A program made the translations under genes and the position numbers. A stretch of DNA of 20,383 bases from an uncultured Paludibacter sp. GTDB taxonomy: Bacteria; Bacteroidota; Bacteroidia; Bacteroidales; Paludibacteraceae. Positions 6,901 to 14,240 of the stretch are shown piece after piece. The notes below the pieces were generated by a model. It was not told where the DNA came from. It did no database searches and saw only the letters and a list, made by a program, of their open reading frames with translations. The stretch spans positions 1-20,383 of the forward strand of contig CALFXE010000179.1 of assembly GCA_937927845.1 (NCBI GenBank), read 5' to 3'. Positions within the stretch are counted from its first letter, which is position 1; every line of letters starts with the position of its first letter.

Positions 6901-7436
6901 TTAATCAATTAGTTTCTTTAGCTGATTCAATTACGGGCGGGACATCAATTCAATTTATAACAAGGACTTCAGCGAGAACTCCATTAATCACTCCGAGTGT
7001 CTTTGCTAATTCAGAGATGTATCTTTCCAACTTTGCAGAATCTGATCGCGGTCTTGGTAGAGCTTCAAGAAGTCAGACTAAAAAATTAACTGAGTTCAAA
7101 GCACAAGAGTTCTACGAAAGCATAGGATGGGATTTTGATAAAATTTGGCAAATGTCGGATGATGAAGATTTTCCTATTTTGAAGGGGATGTCGGGTAATA
7201 GTGGATTAAACGTGTATAACGATAAAACTGCTAAAATTAAAATTTTCACCTTAAATGGCAATGTGATTTTTGAAACCGAAAATCCAACTCAAGTGTGGAT
7301 TATTGATAGCTTAGGTAGAACTATAAAAAGCTTGTATATTGAAAATAGACAAACTATCACTCTGCCAAAAGGAATATATATCATCAAAGGAGATGATTCA
7401 GGGGATATTCAATCTCAAAAATTTGTTGTGAATTAA
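3975..7436 (+). CDS. Multidomain GH2-family glycoside hydrolase with jelly-roll, GLUG repeats and T9SS-like tail
   Basis: This 1153-residue exported enzyme has a signal peptide at 1-21 (cleavage near ALA). Domains in order are: GH2 sugar-binding jelly roll (about 45-218, with LNGIWDL and INGKKAGEHQGGYDPF), Ig-like domain (about 220-315), and TIM barrel (about 320-600). The likely acid/base is E448 in AFNEGG and the likely nucleophile is E514 in CGETGG. A galactose-binding-like domain follows (about 610-763, DDDVQVYINGV), then a GLUG-type repeat region (about 775-985), and a C-terminal sorting-like tail (about 1080-1153, DSLGRTIKSLYI ending KFVVN). Classic GH2 enzymes are roughly 600-1000 residues, so the GLUG block is extra. 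The tail suggests T9SS export to the surface or medium. It ends 14 bp from the convergent GH92 stop. Linkage and sugar specificity are not assignable. Confidence 0.85.
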   Translation: MSHKNISLFIIICLVFNSALAVEWTMKQSSLMTEWSKSIDPENVFPEYPRPQKVRDNWFNLNGIWDLVKKNNRNIGVYNASETYNQKILVPFPIESAISGIMDSDYTNKDKSYVYRRFFSVPEEMQGKNILLNFDAVDWSCVVFINGKKAGEHQGGYDPFTFDITDKLNPSGEQELVVQVYDPTEGDQPKGKQSVAPSSIWYTPSSGIWQTVWLESVADVYIDDFLIIPDVDNQLVKIKVNAINATENTKITVKISDKENQLISKEIAVGVESSFNLPNTKLWSPESPFLYDLTFELKEGNVVKDHITSYFGMRKIALGQLRDKPYIYLNNEPYFQYGPLDQGFWPDGLYTAPGYDALRYDLEITKDLGFNMTRKHLKVEPARWYYYCDSIGLMVWQDLPPGWDDGFHRDQGMDGASWCKATFIEESKRTMKNLINYPSIVVWVAFNEGGAQFGSAEHTSNVINEIRGMDDGRLINPASGWVDFELGDMADAHSYTMPSVPDNVFGLRANVCGETGGYSLETPGHQWGTGQTIYNKVNSAAELTTKLEEVNNVGLAMTGAGLCAIVYTQITDLENELNGFYTYDRISKLNTSQKARFKVGIEALKNKATVHITSTGLTSNFSEWKYLLSDDAPVGWNSEIDFDDSDWLVGAAGFGAGSPPGARVRTVWDTSDIVMRKKVFIPNLNEDELDALKLLIHHDDDVQVYINGVLAASVKGYTASYKSFDITPRTKAAIKLGEENLIAVKCHQEGGGQYIDVGLLVEIPFDGEFEQTGKPIVNISTPEEFDNIRNNMDGTYRITADIDLSLYDNFEAIGSVENPFRGSILGNNYVIENLNISNGKDNQGLFGYTHNASISDLKLLAANVEGNKNVAALVGLSKGTIVEKVAIVDAHVKGTENVGSFIGESKEGAANIIHNSYTSKGKIHATTNNAGGIVGLASDMLIEKVYFTGSITAPKTGKGINAGGIVALSASDYVKINQLVSLADSITGGTSIQFITRTSARTPLITPSVFANSEMYLSNFAESDRGLGRASRSQTKKLTEFKAQEFYESIGWDFDKIWQMSDDEDFPILKGMSGNSGLNVYNDKTAKIKIFTLNGNVIFETENPTQVWIIDSLGRTIKSLYIENRQTITLPKGIYIIKGDDSGDIQSQKFVVN

Positions 7437-7450
7437 GTTGTTACAATAAT

Positions 7451-9595
7451 TTATTCTGTTTCAATAATCAAAGATTTGCCTCTCATTAGTTCCTGATGTT
7501 TGATAAACCATCCATCAAGTTTTTTATCATCATAGGTAATACTGTTGATTTTCTTTCCTTTACCTTTCTTTTGTATAATAAATTCTTTATTATTCATTTT
7601 AAACTTAACCTTATCAAACAAAGGTACAGTAACTATGTATTCAGGGTCAGCAGGTGAATAAGTGTATAATCCAATTGCGTTAAAAACATACCATGATGAC
7701 ATCTCTCCGGCATCATCCATACCTGAATATGCTAAACCTTCTTTACCCATATCATAAAAACGCTCCATAATACTATCCAATACACATTGTGCTTTTTCTT
7801 GTTTATCAATGAAATAGTATGTATAAGGCACTGAATGGTCGGGTTGATTACCATGACAATAGTTCCCGATAAAGCCCGTCATATTGTGAGCTTCATACCC
7901 TCTCCAAGGTTCTGTAAATAAAGAATCGAGCTTTAAAGCCACTGCTTCTTTATTAGGATAAAGTGCTACCATGCCCTCAGGATCGTGAGGAGCAAAAAAC
8001 AAAGATTGCCAAGCGTTTGCTTCTCGATACATATATGCATAATATGGATAATATGGGTCGAAATCCTTAATCCATTCACCGGTTGCTATCTTTCCTCTCC
8101 AAAAGCCTGTCGATGGATCAAATAATGTTTTATAATTTTCTGACCGCTTCATCAGCAATTGATAATTTTCATTGTTTTGCAACTCTTTTGCTATTAAAGC
8201 TGTCGCATAATCATCATAAGCATATTCTACAGTTTTGGTTACTGCTGCTTTGTATTCATTCCAAGTTGGCACATTGGTGGTGTCTTTTTCAGCAATCCAT
8301 CCATTTTTGATATATTCATCTAAATATGGTCGTCCGCCCCTACCCGGCACAGTAGCATTCTTCAGCAACAATTTATAAGCCCTTTCTAAATCAAAGTCTT
8401 TTAAACCTCGTAAATAAGATCCTGCAACAAAAACAGAAGCATGGTCACCATGGAAAAAAGTTGGCATATAACCATTGGACTTTTCACCCTTATCGATAAT
8501 TGATTTGATAATATCATTGGTAACTTCGGGCGAAATCATAGCCAACAGTACAAGTTTATTTCTATAATCATCCCAAAAAGAAGGGTTTGTATAATAATGG
8601 AAACCTTCATTTATTATTTTACCTTTTACATCAGTAAAATCATGATTCATATCGCTCCTCAATGCAGGCCAAAGAAACGACCTGTATAAGCAAGAATAGA
8701 AAATCCCCTTCTGACGTTCTGTTCCTCCATCTACTTGAATATTGGAAAGAAGTTTGTTCCACATCGAATTAGCTTCATTTCTCACAACATCAAATGACTT
8801 GCTCATCATCTCTTTTTCGAGGTTCATTTTTGCATTTTCGATACTGACAAATGAAAAACCAATTTTTAACTCTAAAGGGTCTTTCTTTTTACTATCATCA
8901 TTAAAATCAATCACCGACACTTCATGGTTCCCGTCATTAACTTGTTCAATACTTTTTATAGATTGATTAGCAATACCATAAAAATAAATTTTCTCTTCTG
9001 TGTTTTGATAACCTGAAAACACAAATTTATCAACTTGTTGAAGTTGCCAATCTTTAACACGATTATTAGAGCGTTTCATGTCAAAAATAACTTTCTTTCC
9101 AATATCCTTAGTAAATGTATATCGATGGAAACCACAACGTAATGTAGATGTAAGTTCGGCATTGATACCGTATCTTTCTAAAAAAACCTGATAATATCCA
9201 GGAGTTGCCGACTCATTGTTATGGTTATAAGTAGAGGCAAAATCACTCGGATCAATATCTCCGGTAACAGGAAGTATAGGTACATGCAGTAAATTCCAAT
9301 GTCCTTTGTTTGTATGAGAAAAACCATATATTAATGTATCTTCGTATTGATATCCGGCTCCACTTCTATACATTGTAACGGGACTAAGCTGAACCATTGC
9401 ATTGGGAAGAGATGATCCCGGAAAAACCTCAGCACCCCATGTACGTTCTTTTATTTTTCTGGTGTATCCCAAATCTTCAGGTTCCCATAATGTGGCTGTA
9501 CCGAGAAAAGGATTTACATAGTCGGTAAGTTGTTTCGTTTTACCATAACTAACAAATGTAATTATTAAGAAAAATGTCAAAAAATAATGTTTCAT
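7451..9595 (-). CDS. GH92 exo-alpha-mannosidase
   Basis: This 714-residue protein matches GH92 throughout, close to the family's usual length of about 750. It has the N-terminal YVNPFLGT motif (26-33), NAMVQLSPVT, NGYMPTFFHGDHASVF, VEYAYDDYATALIAKEL (457-471), EANAWQ (525-530), HGNQPDH (581-587) and GMDDAGEMSSWYVFNAIGLY (625-644). GH92 enzymes are calcium-dependent inverting exo-alpha-mannosidases. By motif comparison E525 is the likely acid, and D627/D628 are the candidate base/active-site aspartates. H581-G582 occupies a region thought to influence linkage choice, and the absence of Glu there argues against a classic alpha-1,2-type, tentatively. A signal peptide at 1-18 without a lipobox suggests a periplasmic location. 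It is last in the PUL and follows a hairpin, so it may be transcribed separately. Confidence 0.93.
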   Translation of the reverse strand: MKHYFLTFFLIITFVSYGKTKQLTDYVNPFLGTATLWEPEDLGYTRKIKERTWGAEVFPGSSLPNAMVQLSPVTMYRSGAGYQYEDTLIYGFSHTNKGHWNLLHVPILPVTGDIDPSDFASTYNHNNESATPGYYQVFLERYGINAELTSTLRCGFHRYTFTKDIGKKVIFDMKRSNNRVKDWQLQQVDKFVFSGYQNTEEKIYFYGIANQSIKSIEQVNDGNHEVSVIDFNDDSKKKDPLELKIGFSFVSIENAKMNLEKEMMSKSFDVVRNEANSMWNKLLSNIQVDGGTERQKGIFYSCLYRSFLWPALRSDMNHDFTDVKGKIINEGFHYYTNPSFWDDYRNKLVLLAMISPEVTNDIIKSIIDKGEKSNGYMPTFFHGDHASVFVAGSYLRGLKDFDLERAYKLLLKNATVPGRGGRPYLDEYIKNGWIAEKDTTNVPTWNEYKAAVTKTVEYAYDDYATALIAKELQNNENYQLLMKRSENYKTLFDPSTGFWRGKIATGEWIKDFDPYYPYYAYMYREANAWQSLFFAPHDPEGMVALYPNKEAVALKLDSLFTEPWRGYEAHNMTGFIGNYCHGNQPDHSVPYTYYFIDKQEKAQCVLDSIMERFYDMGKEGLAYSGMDDAGEMSSWYVFNAIGLYTYSPADPEYIVTVPLFDKVKFKMNNKEFIIQKKGKGKKINSITYDDKKLDGWFIKHQELMRGKSLIIETE

Positions 9596-9658
9596 CTGAA
9601 TTACAATGATTTAGTGGATATAATTATTTGTGTGAAATTAGAATCGGGTAAATTTACA

Positions 9659-9703
9659 AAATAATGAGGATGTCTCAAAAATATTCCGGCATCCTCATTA
9701 TTT
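9659..9703 (-). terminator. Hairpin terminator between LamG gene and GH92 gene
   Basis: A perfect 14-bp inverted repeat pairs 9659-9672 with 9690-9703 around a 17-nt loop. On the minus strand its 3' arm ends ATTATTTTG, giving a U-rich tail. It lies 30 bp after the LamG gene stop and 63 bp before the GH92 start, so GH92 may depend on read-through or its own promoter. Confidence 0.7.
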
Positions 9704-9732
9704 AATTTATACGGTATTCTTGAAGAACAGAT

Positions 9733-10683
9733 TTACATCTTGAATTTCAAGGTGCCGGAAGCTCCATCTACAGCAATAAATTTAACAACAAAAACTCCCG
9801 AAGAATTGAATAATTGCTTTTCAACTAACTCTCCTGCATTAACGTAATCTTCTGTTATTTTCTGACCGATTACATTATAAACAGCAAAAGAGATTTGTGA
9901 ATTATAATTATTTTCTATTCTTAAATTATTTCCTGAGATAGTTGTTTTTATCTCATCAAAATTAATTTTTGAAACTGATGCATTATTACCAAACCACAAT
10001 ACTTCATCCGGTTTAGTAACATTGTGATTCCCTGTTAAATCTGCAACTAAATTACCTGTACCTTCATCCATTTTCCAGTTTGCCACCAATCCGTTTTCCA
10101 TACCAGTCAGTGGAGTAGACATTGAAGCTTCTATATTTGCTTGAGCCCTTACCACATTCCAAAGACGTACATCACTTATTTTACCTGTAAAACGGCGATC
10201 TTTCCACGTTGATCCTTCGCCAATACTCAAGGCAAGGTTGGACGCAGTCATAGGTTTATCAAGAGTAGTAGAAGCCTCTTCAACTCCATTGACATACATT
10301 TTCAGTTCAGTACCTGAACAAGTTGCAGCCACATGAATCCAAGTGTCTAAAGTCACTGTCGTTGTACTTTTTACTGATGGCCAACCCCCGAATGCTCCGA
10401 CTGCTAATTCAATTTTAGAATCATCTGATGTACGAAGTGAAAATCCATGTTCTCCTAATTCGCCGGAATGACCCTCATTACTGATAATGTAGCGAGAACC
10501 ATTGTTTTTTTCATAATAGACCCAAGCTTCTACAGTGAATGTAGATACTGCAAAAGCACTGTTTTCACCGCAGTTAAGATAGCTGGCAGAAGCACCTGTA
10601 AATTGCAGTCCGGTGGTCGGACTTGCAGATAGCATCATTATACTAATAAGTGATGCAAAAATCAATAAGTAATTTTTTCTCAT
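9733..10683 (-). CDS. Secreted LamG/concanavalin A-like protein with T9SS-like C-terminal domain
   Basis: This 316-residue protein carries a signal peptide (1 to about 20) and a LamG/pentraxin-like domain at about 25-220. Motifs seen are GLQFTGASASYLNCG, FTVEAWVYYEK, DTWIHVAATCSGTELKMYVNG and GKISDVRLWNVVRAQANI. The last 75 residues or so (about 243-316, with VYNVIGQKITEDYV and SSGVFVVKF ending in LKFKM) resemble a type IX secretion sorting domain. No catalytic domain is present, so it is probably a surface or secreted glycan-binding protein. Its place between GH76 and GH92 suggests mannan binding; this is inference only. It lies 48 bp downstream of GH76, so co-transcription is likely, and is followed by a strong hairpin. 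Confidence 0.82.
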   Translation of the reverse strand: MRKNYLLIFASLISIMMLSASPTTGLQFTGASASYLNCGENSAFAVSTFTVEAWVYYEKNNGSRYIISNEGHSGELGEHGFSLRTSDDSKIELAVGAFGGWPSVKSTTTVTLDTWIHVAATCSGTELKMYVNGVEEASTTLDKPMTASNLALSIGEGSTWKDRRFTGKISDVRLWNVVRAQANIEASMSTPLTGMENGLVANWKMDEGTGNLVADLTGNHNVTKPDEVLWFGNNASVSKINFDEIKTTISGNNLRIENNYNSQISFAVYNVIGQKITEDYVNAGELVEKQLFNSSGVFVVKFIAVDGASGTLKFKM

Positions 10684-10731
10684 AACATTTGTTTTTAATT
10701 GATTAGTAAAATTTAACTTGTTTGAAAGTAT

Positions 10732-11871
10732 TTAATTCATAATTTTTTCTCTTTGTAATAACGCTGCTGCTTCTATTAACATTGCACCGCTAAGCTGTTC
10801 AGTCAACCCATTTTTTGTACTCGGCTTAACCCTCCAGTTCGGTCCGAACAAAATATTGGGTTTTAAAGTTCCATTTTCCCATAAAGTTTCTGCATTGTGC
10901 TTTAAGAATACAATATATTTATCTTTATCACTTTTATCCAATCTTGGCTGTTGAATTAATTCCGTAAAATATCTAACAAAAATACCTTTAAACAGCCCAC
11001 CATCTCCTGTACCTTCACTTTTAAGAATTGAATTTTCAACTAAACTGCTTATTGTATAATTTGCAGCTAATACTGCGTCATTCAGATATGCTTTTTCGTT
11101 GAAAATTTTAAATAATTCAACTGCCGATCCTATATATGTACCTTGGTTATAAGTAAAAATCCAGTTCTTATTTATTTCTCCTGTTGTCGAATTAATATTA
11201 TCATAAACCATCCCGTTTTGAGTATTTACTAATGTCGACTTAAGCCAATTATAAATATTAACAGCCCACTCTTTATATTGTTCATCACCAAACTCTTGAT
11301 ATAATCGTGCAGCTAAGATACAAGCAGGTCCGTTTGAACATGCATTTTTACTGTATTCCATGCCCTTCTTCCATGTTATACCACCCCCGGCATTTTCGTT
11401 CCATCCTACAACTATGTAGTTCCATATTTGCACAGCAGCATCTCTATATTTAACATCATTTGTAACCTTATATGTTCTTAATAATGCCAATGCATTCCAT
11501 TCCATATCATCATAATACTCATTGTAAAAAGTATTACCGTTTTTTTTCTTAACACCTTCAAACCATTTATCGAAATAATTCAAATAAACAACATTATCTG
11601 TTCGAATGTATGCATCTACCAACACATCAAGAGCATGAGCTTGAGGCCAATATTGGAATGTGAAGTTTATATTATTATCAGTATTAAAATACTTTTGATT
11701 TGAATTCCAATAATTATTTATTAATGATTCTACACTACTGTTTGCAGCTAAACTCCAATCAATATTTTCAGTATCATCGTCAGTAGGCTTTTGAATGTTA
11801 TCATCTTCCTTCTCACAGGCAAGCAGTAAGATAACACATAGAAAACCTAAAATTACTTTTAAAAACCTCAT
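10732..11871 (-). CDS. GH76 endo-alpha-1,6-mannanase, surface lipoprotein
   Basis: I chose the ATG at 11871, giving 379 residues. It produces a clean lipoprotein signal (hydrophobic stretch to LLAC, lipid Cys19) followed by EKEDD, a typical Bacteroidota surface-export signal. An upstream in-frame ATG at 11907 would add 12 residues in front of the signal and lies in a hairpin loop, so it is unlikely. The body is GH76, an (alpha/alpha)6 barrel: NFTFQYWPQAHALDVL, the catalytic Asp pair D121-D122 in YYDDMEWNALALLR, GGGITWK, and SNGPACILAARLY. GH76 enzymes hydrolyse internal alpha-1,6-mannosidic bonds with retention. Here it probably cuts the mannan backbone outside the cell before SusC uptake. 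Length is normal for a single-domain GH76. Confidence 0.92.
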   Translation of the reverse strand: MRFLKVILGFLCVILLLACEKEDDNIQKPTDDDTENIDWSLAANSSVESLINNYWNSNQKYFNTDNNINFTFQYWPQAHALDVLVDAYIRTDNVVYLNYFDKWFEGVKKKNGNTFYNEYYDDMEWNALALLRTYKVTNDVKYRDAAVQIWNYIVVGWNENAGGGITWKKGMEYSKNACSNGPACILAARLYQEFGDEQYKEWAVNIYNWLKSTLVNTQNGMVYDNINSTTGEINKNWIFTYNQGTYIGSAVELFKIFNEKAYLNDAVLAANYTISSLVENSILKSEGTGDGGLFKGIFVRYFTELIQQPRLDKSDKDKYIVFLKHNAETLWENGTLKPNILFGPNWRVKPSTKNGLTEQLSGAMLIEAAALLQREKIMN

Positions 11872-11889
11872 GCTAATTACTTTTGTTAC

Positions 11890-11926
11890 AAACAGTAAGA
11901 ACCCCATATGAAAGTTCTTACTGTTT
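11890..11926 (-). terminator. Intra-operon hairpin between SusE-like gene 2 and GH76
   Basis: A perfect 13-bp inverted repeat pairs 11890-11902 (AAACAGTAAGAAC) with 11914-11926 around an 11-nt loop. It occupies most of the 64-bp gap before the GH76 ATG. T-runs occur on both sides, so on the minus strand it can act as a partial terminator or an mRNA processing or stabilising hairpin, lowering enzyme output relative to SusC/D/E. Confidence 0.65.
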
Positions 11927-11935
11927 TTTATTACT

Positions 11936-13081
11936 CTATTTTGTTATTGAATGTGTATATGGTTTATCTGCTTGCAAATATATAGTATAATTTGCAGGCA
12001 CATCATCAAAATCAGCCATTAATTTCCATTTATTATCCCATTGAGTTAAATTATCTGTTAATTTAAGATAATAATATGACTCCGGACTGGAAGGCGTTGG
12101 TCTTGAATCAGTTTGATTAAGTGTGCTCCATTCAAGTTCTTTTGTGTCATCATTTCCATAATTTTCTTTCACAAACATTCTGAATTTATACCTTTCATCA
12201 CGCCCCCAACCTTCTTGTTTAAAGGTTACAGTTTGATTTTCAGCTTTAAATATTCCGTTACCAACATATGGAAGTTCAAAAAGCAGAGCATTACTTGGGG
12301 AGAAGAAGAATCCAATACCTTCAACTAAAGTAACGGTTGATGCACCAGTATTAAAATCAATGATGATTCTATATACACCATCTGAATTTACACTTGATTC
12401 TCCATCTTTTAAGACTAAACCGTCAGCAATAGAAAATTGATTGGGAGTGCCGGCATTTGAGTCTACAAAATGAAACATTGCTCCTTCTGTTATTTCAGTA
12501 TAAATTTCAAATTCTCCGGTAGATATAGCTTTCATCTTTTGTGCTTTAGAAATATCAGATCCACCTTCAGAAGCTGCTCCGGTTATATAAACATCAACCG
12601 GAATATCTTCTTCAGCAAAGCCTGCAAGACGTTTAATGCTAATTATATTTTCAACTTTCGATTTTAGTGTTTTTGTACCTTTTGACGCAAGAACCGTCCA
12701 CTTAATATCTCCTGTTTCAGAAGGTGTAATACCTAACATCCCTGCAATCTTATTCAATTGTTTATGTGATACTGTAACATTATTTGAATAACCATTTTTA
12801 TCTGAAAATACTATATATGCAGGTTGTGAAAAGTCACCATCTGCTTTATCAAAAGCAATTTGATAAAGGGCAGGACCACTGTTTTTTAAATCAGCATAAT
12901 CCCATTCAAAATAAGTAGAAGCAGATGCTGAAGGCAATAACACTATCTCTTTACCATCTATTGGTTCAATTAGACTTTCAACTGCTGTGAGCGTTGTGTC
13001 TATTTCTCCTGTTGTATTGCACATTGTTAGTGTCAATGTGGAAACCAACAAGAATGCAAAAATTATATAATTTCTTATCAT
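11936..13081 (-). CDS. SusE-like glycan-binding lipoprotein (copy 2)
   Basis: This 381-residue protein is a paralogue of the SusE-like protein encoded just upstream. They share ALYxIAFDKADGDFSQP, HKQLNKIA, IKWTV, GEFE(I/V)YT, ERYKFRM-type segments and the final PYTH. The N-terminal about 30-152 is a SusE-type Ig-like domain, followed by two SusE/SusF-like beta-sandwich modules (about 163-252 and 255-380) expected to bind starch-like or, here, mannan oligosaccharides. The signal sequence ends LTLTMC with Cys21. Met before Cys is not the usual Gly/Ala/Ser, and no acidic stretch follows at once, so lipidation and surface display are less certain than for copy 1. It starts 9 bp after the copy 1 stop, clearly in one operon. 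The ligand is inferred from the neighbouring mannanase. Confidence 0.78.
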   Translation of the reverse strand: MIRNYIIFAFLLVSTLTLTMCNTTGEIDTTLTAVESLIEPIDGKEIVLLPSASASTYFEWDYADLKNSGPALYQIAFDKADGDFSQPAYIVFSDKNGYSNNVTVSHKQLNKIAGMLGITPSETGDIKWTVLASKGTKTLKSKVENIISIKRLAGFAEEDIPVDVYITGAASEGGSDISKAQKMKAISTGEFEIYTEITEGAMFHFVDSNAGTPNQFSIADGLVLKDGESSVNSDGVYRIIIDFNTGASTVTLVEGIGFFFSPSNALLFELPYVGNGIFKAENQTVTFKQEGWGRDERYKFRMFVKENYGNDDTKELEWSTLNQTDSRPTPSSPESYYYLKLTDNLTQWDNKWKLMADFDDVPANYTIYLQADKPYTHSITK

Positions 13082-13090
13082 AATAAATCA

Positions 13091-14221
13091 TTATTTAATT
13101 ATCAAATTATGCGTATAAGGATTTTCTGAATTTAAAGAGAATGAAAAATCGTATGTTTTATCACTCCAACCTGTAGTTGATGGATTCTTCCATATTTCAT
13201 TATCTGTCCATTGTTGAACATTTGACTTTTCAACCATATAATAATAAGCATCATTACCTGTCGGTTTACTATCATTGCTAACAGCTCGCCACTCAGTTTC
13301 ACCTTCATCACTTTCCATACGGAATTTATACCTGTCATCGTTGTTGTCGCTTCCAGCAAGGCCTGTGATAGTGTGATTGTTTAGCTCCCAAACTCCGAAT
13401 TCTTTATATGGCAATTCAATTTTCTGTTGAGACCAATTCAAGAATAGATACACTTTGGTTACTTCTTTAGTTTTAAACGAGCCTATTGTAAAGTCGATAT
13501 AGTATTTATATACGCCTGTTTTGGTTACTGAAGAAGTTCCATTTAATACTAATTTATCATCACTTACTGAAAATTCTGAAATAGTTCCTGTTTTTGTATC
13601 TACAAATTTAAATGTTTTGCCCTGAGTTAATTTTGTATAAACTTCAAACTCTCCTTCCGAAACTTTTTTCATTTTGATTGCTTTTGTAATATCACTACCG
13701 GCTTCGGTGGCTTCTCCTGTAATATACAATTCTTCAGGTATATCGGCAAAGCCCTGAAGGCGTGTAACTGTCAAATTCCTTTCCTGTGCAGCTTTCACCT
13801 GACTGATACCTTTGGATGAAAAAACAGTCCATTTAATTGTTCCCTGTTCGCCTGATCCTATTCCTGCCTGTGCAGCAATTTTATTTAATTGCTTGTGAGT
13901 CACTGTTGCATGGTTACTGCCTCCATTATTATCAGATGCTATAACGGTCAATGGTTGTGAAAAGTCGCCATCCGCTTTATCAAACGCTATTTCATACAAA
14001 GCTTGTCCACCATCTCCCGAATATGAAGGTTCCCATTCAAAGTATAGTATAGCTGATGCTGATGATTGTAAAACTAAAGCTCGATTATCTGTTGGTTCAT
14101 ATAATGTTTTTACAGCAGTAACTTCCAACCCTTTTATTTGCACATCATCTTTACAAGACAGCGTAAATAAAACTACTGAAGTCAATACTAATATATGTAT
14201 TCTAAAATCTTTTAATTTCAT
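13091..14221 (-). CDS. SusE-like glycan-binding lipoprotein (copy 1)
   Basis: This 376-residue lipoprotein has signal residues 1-22 ending TLSC (lipid Cys23), followed directly by KDD, a good surface-export signal. Residues about 35-155 form the SusE N-terminal domain (FEWEPSYSGDGGQALYEIAFDKADGDFSQP). Residues about 163-250 and 255-376 are SusE/SusF-like beta-sandwich binding modules, rich in aromatic residues such as LFLNWSQQKIELPY and YYYMVEKSNVQQW. SusE/SusF-type proteins bind polysaccharide at the outer membrane and do not catalyse. It lies 19 bp after SusD and 9 bp before copy 2, so the four genes SusC-SusD-SusE1-SusE2 form one tight unit. The paralogy with copy 2 indicates a tandem gene duplication followed by divergence. 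Confidence 0.82.
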   Translation of the reverse strand: MKLKDFRIHILVLTSVVLFTLSCKDDVQIKGLEVTAVKTLYEPTDNRALVLQSSASAILYFEWEPSYSGDGGQALYEIAFDKADGDFSQPLTVIASDNNGGSNHATVTHKQLNKIAAQAGIGSGEQGTIKWTVFSSKGISQVKAAQERNLTVTRLQGFADIPEELYITGEATEAGSDITKAIKMKKVSEGEFEVYTKLTQGKTFKFVDTKTGTISEFSVSDDKLVLNGTSSVTKTGVYKYYIDFTIGSFKTKEVTKVYLFLNWSQQKIELPYKEFGVWELNNHTITGLAGSDNNDDRYKFRMESDEGETEWRAVSNDSKPTGNDAYYYMVEKSNVQQWTDNEIWKNPSTTGWSDKTYDFSFSLNSENPYTHNLIIK

Positions 14222-14240
14222 GGTTTTTTTCTTTAATAAA

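Noticed and set aside
7842..7850. Loss of the catalytic acid in GH92 (HGNQP instead of GNEP at Q584)
   Set aside because: Gln at this position occurs in many GH92 proteins as far as I recall, and motif spacing places the catalytic Glu more plausibly at E525 in EANAWQ, which is present. I could not align to a structure, so I do not claim an altered mechanism.
11872..11907. Upstream ATG for GH76 giving a 391-residue protein
   Set aside because: It would put 12 residues ahead of a complete lipoprotein signal and starts in the loop of a strong hairpin; the ATG at 11871 is better.
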